From NCBI GenBank assembly GCA_015058215.1, contig SVCU01000003.1, forward strand, positions 1 through 64,000: a DNA stretch of 64,000 nt, read 5' to 3'. Each line of letters starts with the position of its first letter. Position 1 is the first letter of the stretch. The notes beneath the pieces are model-generated. The model was not told where the DNA came from. It was given only the letters and a program-made list of their open reading frames with translations, and searched no databases. The position numbers were made by a program, and so were the translations under genes. This document shows, piece after piece, positions 36,248 through 48,617 of this stretch. Source of the stretch: Clostridiales bacterium. Lineage in GTDB: Bacteria; Bacillota; Clostridia; Peptostreptococcales; Anaerovoracaceae.

Positions 36248-36757
36248 GTGGGCATTTTCACCCGCCGTAAAACCGATATCGAGGAAGCCTACGATCTCTA
36301 CGGAGATATGCTCTACAGACTGGCCCTGACCCACACCCAGAACTCTGAGGATGCCCAGGATGCCGTGCAGGACGTATTCACCAAGTACATCACCGCTTCT
36401 CCCGTGTTCACGGATGCGGAACACCAGCGTGCCTGGCTGATCCGCGCCACGGTGAACCGCTGCCACGACCTGCTGCGTCGTCATAAGGTACGCGAATACG
36501 TGCCGCTGGACGAAATCGCAGAATTCACAGCAGATCCGGACGGCCAGGATGCCGATCTGGCTCTGGATGTGATGCAGAGTCTCGCCAAGATCCCTGAAAA
36601 AAACAGAGCGGCCATCGTTCTTCACCATCTGGAAGGTCTTTCCGTAGAAGATACGGCAAAAGCCCTTGGCATCTCCGTCTCCGCCGTCAAAATGCGGCTT
36701 GCCCGAGGCAGAGAAGCCCTGAAGGAACAGATCGGCCGGGAGGAAACCCATGTTTGA
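36248..36757 (+). CDS. ECF-type RNA polymerase sigma factor
   Basis: The 169-residue protein has sigma region 2 (DLYGDMLYRLALTHTQNSEDAQDAVQDVFTKY split over residues 17-48) and sigma region 4 (LHHLEGLSVEDTAKALGISVSAVKMRLARGREAL over about 128-160). There is no region 3, as in ECF sigma factors. It starts with GTG at 36248 after GGGAGG. Its 3' end overlaps the next gene by 8 nt, a typical sigma/anti-sigma coupling. Likely signal: envelope stress of some kind (inference). Confidence 0.92.
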   Translation: MGIFTRRKTDIEEAYDLYGDMLYRLALTHTQNSEDAQDAVQDVFTKYITASPVFTDAEHQRAWLIRATVNRCHDLLRRHKVREYVPLDEIAEFTADPDGQDADLALDVMQSLAKIPEKNRAAIVLHHLEGLSVEDTAKALGISVSAVKMRLARGREALKEQIGREETHV

Positions 36758-37325
36758 TCAAAAACAAATCGATGCCTACCGCAGCATCGCAGCGCCTGCC
36801 CAGCAGCGCAGACGGGTCATGAACCTGGCAGCGGAGAAAGAGCCTGTGCCCTTCTTCCGTACCGCCGGCTTCCGCAGCCTGTCCGCCGCCGCAGCCTGTC
36901 TGGTCCTGGTGGTAGCGCTCACCGTTCTTGGTCCGGGCCATGCAGCTCCGGAATTCTCCATGGACGGCACCCCCATCACCGCAGAAGCGGTCGTCCTTCC
37001 CCAGAACAGCCACATCGCCACTCTGGCCTCCGCAAGAGACCGGAACTCCCTGGTGATCCCCCTGACCCTGGACGGCAAGGAAGAAACATTGCTCTCCGCT
37101 TCCGCCGGCGTGCTCACCGTCACCGACCCGGAAACGGCAGACACCCTGTTCACAGGCGAAACCGGTTCCGTATCGCAGCCGGTAAGCATCTCCTGGGAAC
37201 TTCCCGCCGATGAGGCTGCGGCTCCCCGCACTCTCACCGCCGAAACCGCAGACCATGTCTGCACCATCACCGTGACATTCGACGCTGCAGAAAACTGCTG
37301 GTTCATCCGCAGCAGCGTAGAGTAA
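36750..37325 (+). CDS. Probable anti-sigma factor, single membrane helix
   Basis: The 191-residue protein has an N-terminal cytoplasmic part of about 45 residues, one membrane helix (about 47-66, LSAAAACLVLVVALTVLG) and an extracytoplasmic beta-rich domain. The topology and 8-nt overlap with the sigma gene fit an anti-sigma factor. No zinc-binding HxxxCxxC motif is present, so it is not a ZAS-type. The identity of the domain is unknown. Confidence 0.75.
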   Translation: MFDQKQIDAYRSIAAPAQQRRRVMNLAAEKEPVPFFRTAGFRSLSAAAACLVLVVALTVLGPGHAAPEFSMDGTPITAEAVVLPQNSHIATLASARDRNSLVIPLTLDGKEETLLSASAGVLTVTDPETADTLFTGETGSVSQPVSISWELPADEAAAPRTLTAETADHVCTITVTFDAAENCWFIRSSVE

Positions 37326-37362
37326 AACAAAACGTACTTGAATTTAAGGAGGACAACTCAAA

Positions 37363-37851
37363 ATGAAAAAGTTTATTTCCCTGATCCTGATCGCTGTTAT
37401 GCTCTTTTCCTTCGCTGCCTGCGGCGGCAAGAACCCCGACACCGTAGGTTACAACCTGCTGGATAAGTTCGAATCCATCGCCAAGGACAAGGACACCCTG
37501 TCCATCGCAGAAGCTCTGATCACCGACGAATCCATCCCCTTCATGGGCGGCGCAATGCCCATCGCTGAAGGCGACTTCCTGCAGGGTTTCGGCGAAGCTC
37601 AGATCACCGGTTTTGAAGAAGCTGCCATGTTCGCTCCCATGATCGGCTCCATCGCTTTCGTCGGCTACGTATTCGACCTGAAGGATGACGTAAACGTAAA
37701 GGATTTCATCGCCACCCTGGAAGACAACGCTGACCTGCGCTGGAACATCTGCGTAACCGCTGACGAAATGGTTACCGGCAACGTGGACGACAAGGTATTC
37801 TTCATCATGTGCCCCTCTTCCTTCGAAGAAGGCGGCGAAGGCGAAGAATAA
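37363..37851 (+). CDS. Small lipoprotein of the sigma-factor operon
   Basis: The 162-residue protein has a lipoprotein signal (KKFISLILIAVMLFSFAAC, lipobox FAAC at Cys20) and a soluble domain of unknown family with an acidic C-terminus. RBS AAGGAGG precedes the start. It is third in the operon after the sigma and anti-sigma genes, so it may be a sensor accessory or a regulon member. Ends at a GC-rich terminator. Confidence 0.8.
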   Translation: MKKFISLILIAVMLFSFAACGGKNPDTVGYNLLDKFESIAKDKDTLSIAEALITDESIPFMGGAMPIAEGDFLQGFGEAQITGFEEAAMFAPMIGSIAFVGYVFDLKDDVNVKDFIATLEDNADLRWNICVTADEMVTGNVDDKVFFIMCPSSFEEGGEGEE

Positions 37852-37907
37852 GGTTTGATGGCTGCATAAGCAATCAAATACTGCACACGCTAGCTAACAG
37901 AAACTGA

Positions 37908-37936
37908 CGGGCGCGGGGAGACCCGCGCCCCTTTTC
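37908..37936 (+). terminator. Terminator of the sigma-factor operon
   Basis: GGGCGCGGG paired with CCCGCGCCC around a short GAGA-containing loop, then CTTTTC. Confidence 0.85.
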
Positions 37937-37996
37937 ATAAGTTCCAACACCCGCGGACTGTACCGAACAGCCCGCCTTTCAAAAGGAGTTAACGAT

Positions 37997-39400
37997 ATGC
38001 TGTTTTCCAGCATCCCCTTTCTGTACTACTTCCTGCCGGTAGTGCTTCTGCTCTACTTCGCAGTGCCGAAAAACTTCAAAAACGGGATCCTGCTGATCGC
38101 CAGCCTCTTCTTCTACGCCTGGGGGGAACCCAGGAACGTGATCTTCATGATCATTTCCATCCTCTGCGGCTATGGCTGCGGGCTGCTGATCGAAAAGTTC
38201 CGTCAGCGCAAAGGGCTGTCCCGGCTGTTCCTGACCCTCTCCGTCCTGATCTGCCTGGGCATGCTGGCCTATTTCAAGTACGTCGATTTCTTCATCGACA
38301 ACTTCAATGCGGTCACCGGCCTTTCCGTTCCCCTGCTGCGCATCGCCCTGCCCATCGGCATCAGCTTCTACACCTTCCAGATCCTCAGCTACACCGTGGA
38401 CGTGTACAGAGGCAATGTTCCCGCCCAGCGAAACCTGGTGACCCTGGCCACCTACATCGCCCTGTTCCCCCAGCTGATCGCAGGCCCCATCGTCCGCTAC
38501 AGCACCGTAGCCGCCCAGCTGGAAAGCCGCACCCATTCCGTGGATAAGGTTGCAGAAGGCTTCCGCCGGTTCGTTATGGGCCTGGCCAAGAAGATCCTCA
38601 TCGCCAACGCGCTGGGCGAGCTCTGCGATATTTTCCGGGCTTCCGACGATAAATCCGTGCTGTTCTACTGGCTCTACGTGCTGGCCTACAGCATCCACAT
38701 TTACTTCGACTTCTCCGGCTACAGCGATATGGCCATCGGCCTGGGCAAGATCTTCGGCCTGGACTTCCTGGAAAACTTCAACTACCCCTTCATTTCCCGC
38801 AGCATCACCGAATTCTGGCGCAGATGGCATATGTCTCTGGGCAGCTGGTTCCGGGATTACCTGTACATCCCCCTGGGGGGCAACCGGGTCTCCACCGCCG
38901 GCTGGCTGCGAAACATCTTCATCGTCTGGCTGCTGACCGGCTTCTGGCACGGTGCCGCCTGGACCTTCATCATCTGGGGCCTGTACTTCGCCCTGTTCCT
39001 GGTGCTGGAAAAGTTCTGGCTGGGTAAATTCCTGAAGAAGTATCAATTCCTGTCCCATGTCTACGTGCTGTTCCTGGTGGGCATCAGCTTCATCATCTTC
39101 AACGCCGCAGACATGCCTCAGGCCTTCAGCGACATGGGCGGCCTCTTCGGCGCCGGCGGTATCCCCCTGGTATCCGCTGAAGCCCTCTACTATCTGCGCA
39201 GCTACGCGGTGATCCTGCTTCTGGGCATCATCGGCTCCACGCCCCTGCCCAAGCAGCTGGCTCTTCGTCTGGAAGAAAGCAAGACCGGCAGCAAGGTGCT
39301 CACCGTGCTGGAGCCCTTGGTTCTGGTTGTTCTGATGATCGTAATGACCGCATTCCTGGTGGACGGTTCCTTCAATCCGTTCCTGTATTTCCGTTTCTAA
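37997..39400 (+). CDS. MBOAT family O-acyltransferase (AlgI/DltB-like)
   Basis: The 467-residue polytopic membrane protein has the MBOAT blocks EFWRRWHMSLGSWFRDYLYI and PLGGNR, and the catalytic His in LLTGFWHGAAWTFIIWG (near residue 316). Members such as AlgI transfer acetyl groups across the membrane to polysaccharides. It pairs with the DHHW/AlgJ-like gene 12 nt downstream, so it probably O-acetylates a cell-surface polymer. RBS AAAGGAG before 37997. Confidence 0.93.
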   Translation: MLFSSIPFLYYFLPVVLLLYFAVPKNFKNGILLIASLFFYAWGEPRNVIFMIISILCGYGCGLLIEKFRQRKGLSRLFLTLSVLICLGMLAYFKYVDFFIDNFNAVTGLSVPLLRIALPIGISFYTFQILSYTVDVYRGNVPAQRNLVTLATYIALFPQLIAGPIVRYSTVAAQLESRTHSVDKVAEGFRRFVMGLAKKILIANALGELCDIFRASDDKSVLFYWLYVLAYSIHIYFDFSGYSDMAIGLGKIFGLDFLENFNYPFISRSITEFWRRWHMSLGSWFRDYLYIPLGGNRVSTAGWLRNIFIVWLLTGFWHGAAWTFIIWGLYFALFLVLEKFWLGKFLKKYQFLSHVYVLFLVGISFIIFNAADMPQAFSDMGGLFGAGGIPLVSAEALYYLRSYAVILLLGIIGSTPLPKQLALRLEESKTGSKVLTVLEPLVLVVLMIVMTAFLVDGSFNPFLYFRF

Positions 39401-39412
39401 GGAGGTGCCAAA

Positions 39413-40522
39413 GTGAAAGCAAAGAAAAAAAGCATTGCCACTGTGGCCGTCATGGTCCTGCTGATCGCAGGCCTCTCCCTGTTCTGCTGGTTTAAGCCTC
39501 AGAACGCCTTCTCGGACAGCGAACGACGCGCTCTGGCAAAGTTCCCCGGCCTGGACTTTTCCGAGGTTCTTTCCGGCGATTTTATGAGCGATTTCGAGAC
39601 CTACACCCAGGACCAGTTCCCCCTGCGGGATCTCTTCCGCCGCATCAAAGCCTACGCGGTGCTGGGTGCCTTCCAGCAAAAGGATAACGGCGATCTCTAC
39701 ATTGCAGACGGCTATGCCTCCAAGCTGGAATTCCCCCTGAACCGGGATATGCTGTCCTATGCAGCGGACCGGTTCGAATTCATCCGCAAGACCTATCTGG
39801 AAGGTACGGGTTCCAAGATCTATCTTTCCATCGTTCCCGATAAAAACTACTTCCTGGCCGGCCCGAACGGCTATCCCTCCATGGATTACGAGGAACTGGT
39901 GGAAACCATGAAAGAGCATATGGATTATGCCACCTACATCGACATCTTCCCCCTGCTCTCTCTGGAAGACTATTATTACACCGACACCCACTGGCGGCAG
40001 GAAGCCATTCTGGACGTGGCAGAAGCCCTGGCAAAAGGCATGAACGCAGAACTCACGGATACCGATTACACCGTGAATACCCTGCAGAGCCCCTTCTACG
40101 GTGTCTATTACGGCCAATCCGCCCTGCCCCTTGCTCCCGATACGCTGAAGTATCTCACCAGCAAGACCCTGGCAGACTGCATCCTCACCAGCTACAACAC
40201 CGGTGAGCCTGTGGTGAAGGACATCTACGACATGGGCGCAGCCACCGGCCGCGACCCCTACGAAATGTTCATGGCCGGTTCCGACGCTCTGCTGGTGGTG
40301 GAAAACCCCAGTGCCAAGACCGACAAGGAACTGATCCTGTTCCGCGATTCCTTCAGCAGCAGCCTGTCTCCCCTGCTGGTCAGCGCCTACTCCAAGATCA
40401 CCATCGTGGACATCCGCTACATCCCCAGCAAGGACCTGGGAACCTACATCGATTTCCACGGCCAGGACGTGCTGTTCCTCTACAGCACCATGCTTCTGAA
40501 CAACAGCAGCGCTTTTAAATAA
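39413..40522 (+). CDS. DHHW/AlgJ-like extracytoplasmic acetyltransferase partner
   Basis: The 369-residue protein starts with GTG at 39413 after GGAGG, has one N-terminal membrane anchor (about residues 8-26) and an SGNH-like domain. Likely active-site residues are the DTHWRQEAILDVAE motif (DxxH) and the Ser of RDSFSSSLSPLL. AlgJ/AlgX-type proteins receive acetyl from the MBOAT partner and place it on a polysaccharide. It forms a two-gene unit with the upstream gene. Confidence 0.88.
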   Translation: MKAKKKSIATVAVMVLLIAGLSLFCWFKPQNAFSDSERRALAKFPGLDFSEVLSGDFMSDFETYTQDQFPLRDLFRRIKAYAVLGAFQQKDNGDLYIADGYASKLEFPLNRDMLSYAADRFEFIRKTYLEGTGSKIYLSIVPDKNYFLAGPNGYPSMDYEELVETMKEHMDYATYIDIFPLLSLEDYYYTDTHWRQEAILDVAEALAKGMNAELTDTDYTVNTLQSPFYGVYYGQSALPLAPDTLKYLTSKTLADCILTSYNTGEPVVKDIYDMGAATGRDPYEMFMAGSDALLVVENPSAKTDKELILFRDSFSSSLSPLLVSAYSKITIVDIRYIPSKDLGTYIDFHGQDVLFLYSTMLLNNSSAFK

Positions 40523-40580
40523 GCGGTGCAACATGATTTACCGTAATTAAAATTCGGTAGTTATGGTAAAAAGACAAACA

Positions 40581-40620
40581 AAATCCCCCTGACATTACAA
40601 GCGTCAGGGGGATTTATTTT
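40581..40620. terminator. Bidirectional terminator
   Basis: AAATCCCCCTGAC and its complement around a 9-nt loop, then ATTTATTTTTT. It ends both the O-acetylation pair and the convergent CoA-transferase gene. Confidence 0.9.
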
Positions 40621-40676
40621 TTACTTAACCGCGCTTTTTTGTTTTTACTGTGCAGTACGCACGCTGCACAACCGGC

Positions 40677-42011
40677 TTAGCGTCTTCTCCAGATGCCCTG
40701 CTTTTCGGCGGCCTTGATCAGGTCGTCGCGGAAGTCGGGGTGGGCAATGGAGATGATCTTTTCGGCCCGTTCCCAGGTGGAGCAGCCGGCCAGGTTCACC
40801 ATGCCGTATTCGGTGACCAGGTAGAAGGCATTGGTTCTGGGGCCGGTGACGATGCTGCCGGCAGGCATTGCGGAAGTGATGCGGCTCTTGGTTTCGCCGG
40901 TCTTCTTATCGGTGTAGGTGGAAGCCATGCAGATGAAGCCCTGGCCGCCTTCGGAGCGGAAGGCGCCCCGCAGGAAGTCCAGCTGGCCGCCGGTGCCGCT
41001 GATCTGGCGGAAGGCAGCGGCTTCAGAACAGATCTGCCCAAAGAGGTCCACTTCCACACAGTTGTTGATGGCCACTACGTTTTCGTGCTGGCCTACCACA
41101 AAGGGATCGTTGGCGTAGCCCACGGGATAGCTTGCCAGACCGGGGTTGTGGTCGATCCAGTCGTACAGTTCCTGACTGCCCAGAGCGAAGGACCAAACGC
41201 CTTTGTACTGATCGAACTTCTTCTTAGCATTGGTCAGCTTACCGGCTTTGTACAGTTCCAGGTAAGCATCGCAGCACATTTCGGTGTGCATGCCCAGATC
41301 TTTGACATCGGACTGTGCGATGAGGGTACCGACAGCGTTGGGAGTGCCGCCGATGCCCAGCTGCAGCACGGAACCGTTGCGAACCAGCGGCGTGATCTGC
41401 TTGGCGATGGCGATATCTGCTTCGGTAGGCTTCCCGGCAGGCAGAATGGTCAGGGGGCTGTGAGGCCCTTCGATGATGTGATCCACCTGAGAAATGTGGA
41501 TGCACTCACGGCTGCCGCCGCAGGCCCAGGGCATGGCTTCGTTCACTTCCAGAATGACCACCTTTGCCTTTTCCAGAATGGCGAGGGTGGAGGAATTTGT
41601 CAGGGACAGGTTGAAGAAACCGTCCTTATCCATGGAAGTCACTTCCACGCAGGCCACGTCCACATCCAGGTAGCGTCTGTAGAATTCGCCCTGTGCGCTG
41701 TAGTTCATGGGAATGTAGTGACAGAGGCCCTTGGCAGCGTACTTCCGTTCCAGGCCGGACAGATGCCAGCTGTTGTAGGTGAAGTGCATGCCTTCAGGGT
41801 CGGCTTCCAGGATCTGCAGCGGCTTGGAAGCCAGGCCGCCGCGCACCTTCACATCCTCCAGTTCGTTCACTCTCTTGGCCAGGGCGGCGTCGAAGAGTTC
41901 GGGGATGTTGGCGATCATGCCGTAATCCACCCAGTCGCCGCTCTTGACCAGAGCGGCGGCACCTTCGGGGGAGATCAGTTTGGATTTGTATTCAGCAGCG
42001 TACAGTCCCAT
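40677..42011 (-). CDS. Acetyl-CoA hydrolase/transferase family protein, probable butyryl-CoA:acetate CoA-transferase
   Basis: The 444-residue protein has the family-1 CoA-transferase blocks LQLGIGGTPNAVGTLI, LGMHTEMCCDAYLELY (catalytic Glu region) and ICSEAAAFRQISGTGGQLDF. The length and N-terminal KSGDWVDYG are close to the butyryl-CoA:acetate enzymes of gut Clostridia, which form butyrate from butyryl-CoA. Related enzymes use propionyl-CoA or succinyl-CoA, so the substrate is a best guess. It starts 3 nt after the PFOR stop, implying coupled expression with the acetyl-CoA source. Confidence 0.85.
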   Translation of the reverse strand: MGLYAAEYKSKLISPEGAAALVKSGDWVDYGMIANIPELFDAALAKRVNELEDVKVRGGLASKPLQILEADPEGMHFTYNSWHLSGLERKYAAKGLCHYIPMNYSAQGEFYRRYLDVDVACVEVTSMDKDGFFNLSLTNSSTLAILEKAKVVILEVNEAMPWACGGSRECIHISQVDHIIEGPHSPLTILPAGKPTEADIAIAKQITPLVRNGSVLQLGIGGTPNAVGTLIAQSDVKDLGMHTEMCCDAYLELYKAGKLTNAKKKFDQYKGVWSFALGSQELYDWIDHNPGLASYPVGYANDPFVVGQHENVVAINNCVEVDLFGQICSEAAAFRQISGTGGQLDFLRGAFRSEGGQGFICMASTYTDKKTGETKSRITSAMPAGSIVTGPRTNAFYLVTEYGMVNLAGCSTWERAEKIISIAHPDFRDDLIKAAEKQGIWRRR

Positions 42012-42014
42012 GGT

Positions 42015-45518
<3,504 letters not shown>

Positions 45519-45597
45519 CTTGTTCCAGTCTCCTTGTTTTTTACATTGAGAAATGTGCCGGGATCTGCCCCGGCCCATAGATATACCAGTTAAACAA

Positions 45598-45626
45598 ACT
45601 GTACCATTCCATCAACAGTTTGTCAA
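45598..45626 (-). promoter_or_regulatory. nifJ promoter with internal operator
   Basis: Minus-strand TTGACA (45621-45626) and TACAGT (45598-45603), 17-nt spacing. A perfect 7-bp inverted repeat (AAACTGT at 45596-45602, ACAGTTT at 45615-45621) lies exactly between and over the two hexamers, so a bound regulator would block polymerase. Confidence 0.8.
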
Positions 45627-45671
45627 CGAATCACATCAAATTGTTTCCTATTATAGGCCACTTTTTCCGCC

Positions 45672-45700
45672 TTGTCTTTCCCCCTCCAAAGTGCTATACT
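45672..45700 (+). promoter_or_regulatory. Promoter of the YheO-like regulator gene
   Basis: TTGTCT (45672-45677) and TATACT (45695-45700), 17-nt spacing, divergent from the nifJ promoter. Confidence 0.75.
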
Positions 45701-45741
45701 TGAATGGTTATCATCATTCTCATCCTCAGGAGCAAACCACC

Positions 45742-46371
45742 ATGAAGAAAGACGAAATGTTCACCAGTCTGTGCCAGATCGCCCAGATGATCGCCGAGAC
45801 CATGGGTCCCAACTGCGAGACCGTGGTACACGACTGCGAACACTATGAGAATTTCATCGCCGCCATTTACAACGGCCACGTTTCCGGCCGCAAAAAGGGC
45901 GACGTCACCTACGTTACCGGCGAGACCGTTCCCGAAGACGCTTTCCAGAACATCGACCCCGGTGTCAACTACATGAACTGCGAAGTTGTGACCACCCATA
46001 AAAAAACCATCAAATCCTCCACCATCTACTTCAAGACGGAGAACTACCACTACGGTCTGGGCATCAACTTCGATATCACACAGTTCGCCGGCATGAAGGA
46101 AGTTCTGGATAAACTGATCACCACCAACGCCGAACTGGCGGTGGAGATCCACTCCCGTCAGAGCATCAACCAGATCATGAACGAATGCCTGGCGCAAATG
46201 GATCTTCCCGTGGAAAAGATGGGCAAGTACGACCGCATGCTGGTGATCCAGATGCTGCACGAACGCAACGTGTTCCAGATGCAGAAGGCCGTCCCCTATG
46301 TGGCAGACCGCCTGAAGATCTCCCGCTACACCATCTACAACTACCTGCGCGAGCTGAACATCACCCCCTAA
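45742..46371 (+). CDS. YheO/DauR-like transcriptional regulator
   Basis: The 209-residue protein has a YheO-like PAS-type domain (about residues 5-125; GPNCETVVHDCEHYENFIAAI) and a C-terminal helix-turn-helix (about 150-205; VPYVADRLKISRYTIYNYLREL). The family senses small molecules through the PAS domain. It is transcribed away from nifJ with a shared 220-nt control region and is the obvious candidate for binding the operator in the nifJ promoter (inference). RBS CAGGAGC before the start. Confidence 0.88.
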   Translation: MKKDEMFTSLCQIAQMIAETMGPNCETVVHDCEHYENFIAAIYNGHVSGRKKGDVTYVTGETVPEDAFQNIDPGVNYMNCEVVTTHKKTIKSSTIYFKTENYHYGLGINFDITQFAGMKEVLDKLITTNAELAVEIHSRQSINQIMNECLAQMDLPVEKMGKYDRMLVIQMLHERNVFQMQKAVPYVADRLKISRYTIYNYLRELNITP

Positions 46372-46416
46372 AAGGTCCCCTGTATGCAATCCCCCCTGCA
46401 GTGAAAGGAGTTCACT

Positions 46417-47352
46417 ATGGAATTTCTCTACTTCCTGGAAAGCCTCCGCATTCCCCTTCTGGACAGCTTTTTCAGCCTCATCACCCACCTGGGCGAAGAA
46501 ACCCTGTTCATCGTGGCCGGCGTGCTGTTCTTCTGGTGCATCAATAAGTTAGAAGGTTACTATCTTCTGACCGTGGGCCTCACCGGCACCGTCATCAACC
46601 AGTTTCTGAAGCTGCTGTTCCGGATCCCCCGCCCCTGGGTGAAAGATCCGAACTTTACCATCGTGGAAAGCGCCCGGGCGGAAGCCACGGGTTACTCCTT
46701 CCCCAGCGGCCACACCCAAAGCTCCGTGGGCATCTTCGCTTCCATCGGCCGTTGGCACAAACAGGTCTGGCTGCGAGCCCTCTGCATCGCGCTCTGCGTG
46801 CTGGTGCCCCTCTCCAGAATGTACCTGGGCGTCCACACTCCCGCAGATGTGGGTGTTTCCCTGCTGGTGGCCCTGGTTCTGGTCTTCGGCTTCTACCCCT
46901 TCGTACGGAAAGCCGCCGAGAACCCCAAAGGCATGCGGATCCTGCTGGCTTCCATGCTGGTGCTTTCCCTGGCCTACGTTGCCTTCGTCAGCTTTTATCA
47001 GTTCCCCGCCGATGTGGATGCGGACAACCTCTCCCACGGCACCAAGAACGCCTTCACCATGCTGGGCTGCATCAGCGCTCTGTGGCTCGCCTACGAAGTG
47101 GAAAGCAAGTACATCCGGTTCGACACCAAGGCAGTCTGGTGGGCACAGATCCTCAAACTGGTTCTGGGCTTCGCCCTGCTTTTGGGCATTAAGAGCGGCC
47201 TGAAGGCACCCCTCACCGCCCTCATCGGAAACAGCTATGCCGCCGACGGTCTGCGCTACTTCCTGATGGTGATCTTCGCCGGCATGGTCTGGCCCCTCAC
47301 CTTCAAATGGTTCGGCAAGCTGGGCCGACGCACCGCCGCACCCGAAAAATAA
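46417..47352 (+). CDS. PAP2-family membrane phosphatase
   Basis: The 311-residue polytopic protein carries the three PAP2 motifs: KLLFRIPRPW (KxxxxxxRP), YSFPSGHTQSSVG (PSGH) and SRMYLGVHTPADV (SRxxxxxHxxxD). Such enzymes dephosphorylate lipid phosphates, including undecaprenyl diphosphate. A further three helices follow the catalytic region. It is 45 nt after the regulator gene and may be co-transcribed with it. Confidence 0.92.
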   Translation: MEFLYFLESLRIPLLDSFFSLITHLGEETLFIVAGVLFFWCINKLEGYYLLTVGLTGTVINQFLKLLFRIPRPWVKDPNFTIVESARAEATGYSFPSGHTQSSVGIFASIGRWHKQVWLRALCIALCVLVPLSRMYLGVHTPADVGVSLLVALVLVFGFYPFVRKAAENPKGMRILLASMLVLSLAYVAFVSFYQFPADVDADNLSHGTKNAFTMLGCISALWLAYEVESKYIRFDTKAVWWAQILKLVLGFALLLGIKSGLKAPLTALIGNSYAADGLRYFLMVIFAGMVWPLTFKWFGKLGRRTAAPEK

Positions 47353-47356
47353 AATC

Positions 47357-47392
47357 AAAAGGCACCCCGGCCGGGGTGCCTTTCTCTTTGTT
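47357..47392. terminator. Terminator after the PAP2 gene
   Basis: AAAAGGCACCCCGG and CCGGGGTGCCTTT form a perfect palindrome, followed by CTCTTTG. It also suits the convergent gene ending at 47409. Confidence 0.85.
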
Positions 47393-47408
47393 CGATTTCG
47401 TGTTTCCG

Positions 47409-47981
47409 TTATTCCAGAGGCTTGCAGAGGATGCGGTCGATCTTGGTCTGCAGGATCTTGCTGGAGACCGCAGGCCGCAGAATTTCAACGGTATCGGCCC
47501 CTCGGCCGGTGCCGCCCACAGCTACGATGGGCTGGCCGCTGACCACGCAGCCTGCATCCGCTGCCATAGCGCCGATTTCCACGCAGACCTTAGTGCCCTG
47601 GCCCAGCATCCGCAGGGTATAAGCGATCACTTCCACGGGATAGACACCGCCGAACTTGCCGGAGAGGCAGCGCTCTGCACCGCTGAGGGCATGAGCCGCA
47701 TGGATCACATCGAAGCCCTTATCCTTCAGGTGCTGACGCAGCTCGGGAGCCATGGGATTGGTGCCCGGTTCTTTCTGGTCAAAGGCGTGGCCCACAATGG
47801 TCACATGGAGGCCGCTGCAGTCGATCTCATCCGCCAGCATGGCAGCGGTGGTTCCTACGGTACTGGCCACCACAAGATCCTTGATGCCCTGTTCTCTTGC
47901 TGCCTTCACGGCCAGTTCCAAAGCGATCTTCGTGTTTTCCGGTGCGCCCACCTGCAGATAAGTGATGGTTTCCTGAATCAT
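47409..47981 (-). CDS. Stand-alone pyruvate-kinase C-domain-like protein
   Basis: The 190-residue protein resembles only the C-terminal alpha/beta domain of pyruvate kinase (NTKIALELAVKAAREQGIKDLVVASTVGTTAAMLA), without the TIM-barrel catalytic domain. Such stand-alone proteins occur in Clostridia with unknown function; the fold can bind a phosphorylated ligand. The ATG at 47981 (MIQETITYLQVGAPENT) follows an AGGAG-type site. It is probably monocistronic. Confidence 0.78.
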   Translation of the reverse strand: MIQETITYLQVGAPENTKIALELAVKAAREQGIKDLVVASTVGTTAAMLADEIDCSGLHVTIVGHAFDQKEPGTNPMAPELRQHLKDKGFDVIHAAHALSGAERCLSGKFGGVYPVEVIAYTLRMLGQGTKVCVEIGAMAADAGCVVSGQPIVAVGGTGRGADTVEILRPAVSSKILQTKIDRILCKPLE

Positions 47982-48112
47982 GACGTTCTCCTGTTCCGGG
48001 CGCTGTTCCGCCCTTTCCCTCACGCTGTATCGTACAAAATAAAAGTTTTTTACAGTATAACACAGCCTGCCGCGAAAACAAAGCCCTTCGCCGGAGAAAG
48101 CGAAGTGCCCTG

Positions 48113-48499
48113 TCAGCCCCCCAGCTTTCGGTTCAGCGCATCCGCCAGGGGTAGGCCGGCCAGAGCAAGGACCGCCCAGCAAAGGGTGTACTGCGGGCAG
48201 ATCTGCCCCAAAAGATTCCCGGGCATCCCGCTGTAATCCCACACATCCTGTTTCAGCCATCGGTTGAACACCAGACCGAAACCAAACTCCACCGCTGTGA
48301 CATCCAGCGCAGAGATCAGGGCCTTTACCGGAAGAGGCCGCAGACGAAACCGTTCTGCCCGGTCTGCGAAAAGCAGAAAACAAAGCCCTCCTGCTGCCGC
48401 CATGCTCCAATGGGTGCGCCCACGCCACAGAAATTCGATGGCGCTGTACCCACTGCCGCCCACAGCAAAGAGGACCGCATTCTTTTTGAATTTCTTCAT
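48113..48499 (-). CDS. Small polytopic protein, ABC-type IV putative permease family
   Basis: The 128-residue protein has four hydrophobic stretches. Its start pattern GGSGYSAIEFLWRGRTHWSM fits the CmpB-type putative ABC transporter (type IV) family, a common small membrane protein in Clostridia. No ATPase gene is adjacent, and transport function is unproven. It lies head-to-head with the EFR1 gene. Confidence 0.78.
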   Translation of the reverse strand: MKKFKKNAVLFAVGGSGYSAIEFLWRGRTHWSMAAAGGLCFLLFADRAERFRLRPLPVKALISALDVTAVEFGFGLVFNRWLKQDVWDYSGMPGNLLGQICPQYTLCWAVLALAGLPLADALNRKLGG

Positions 48500-48617
48500 T
48501 CTATCACCGGTCTTAGTATGGCCGGCCAGGCGCTCTTCATGCAGAAAATACTTGAAGGCGTGCGGGTCTTTGGGCTATGATGGAAACAGAAAATCCGTAC
48601 CGAACAGGAGGTCCTTT

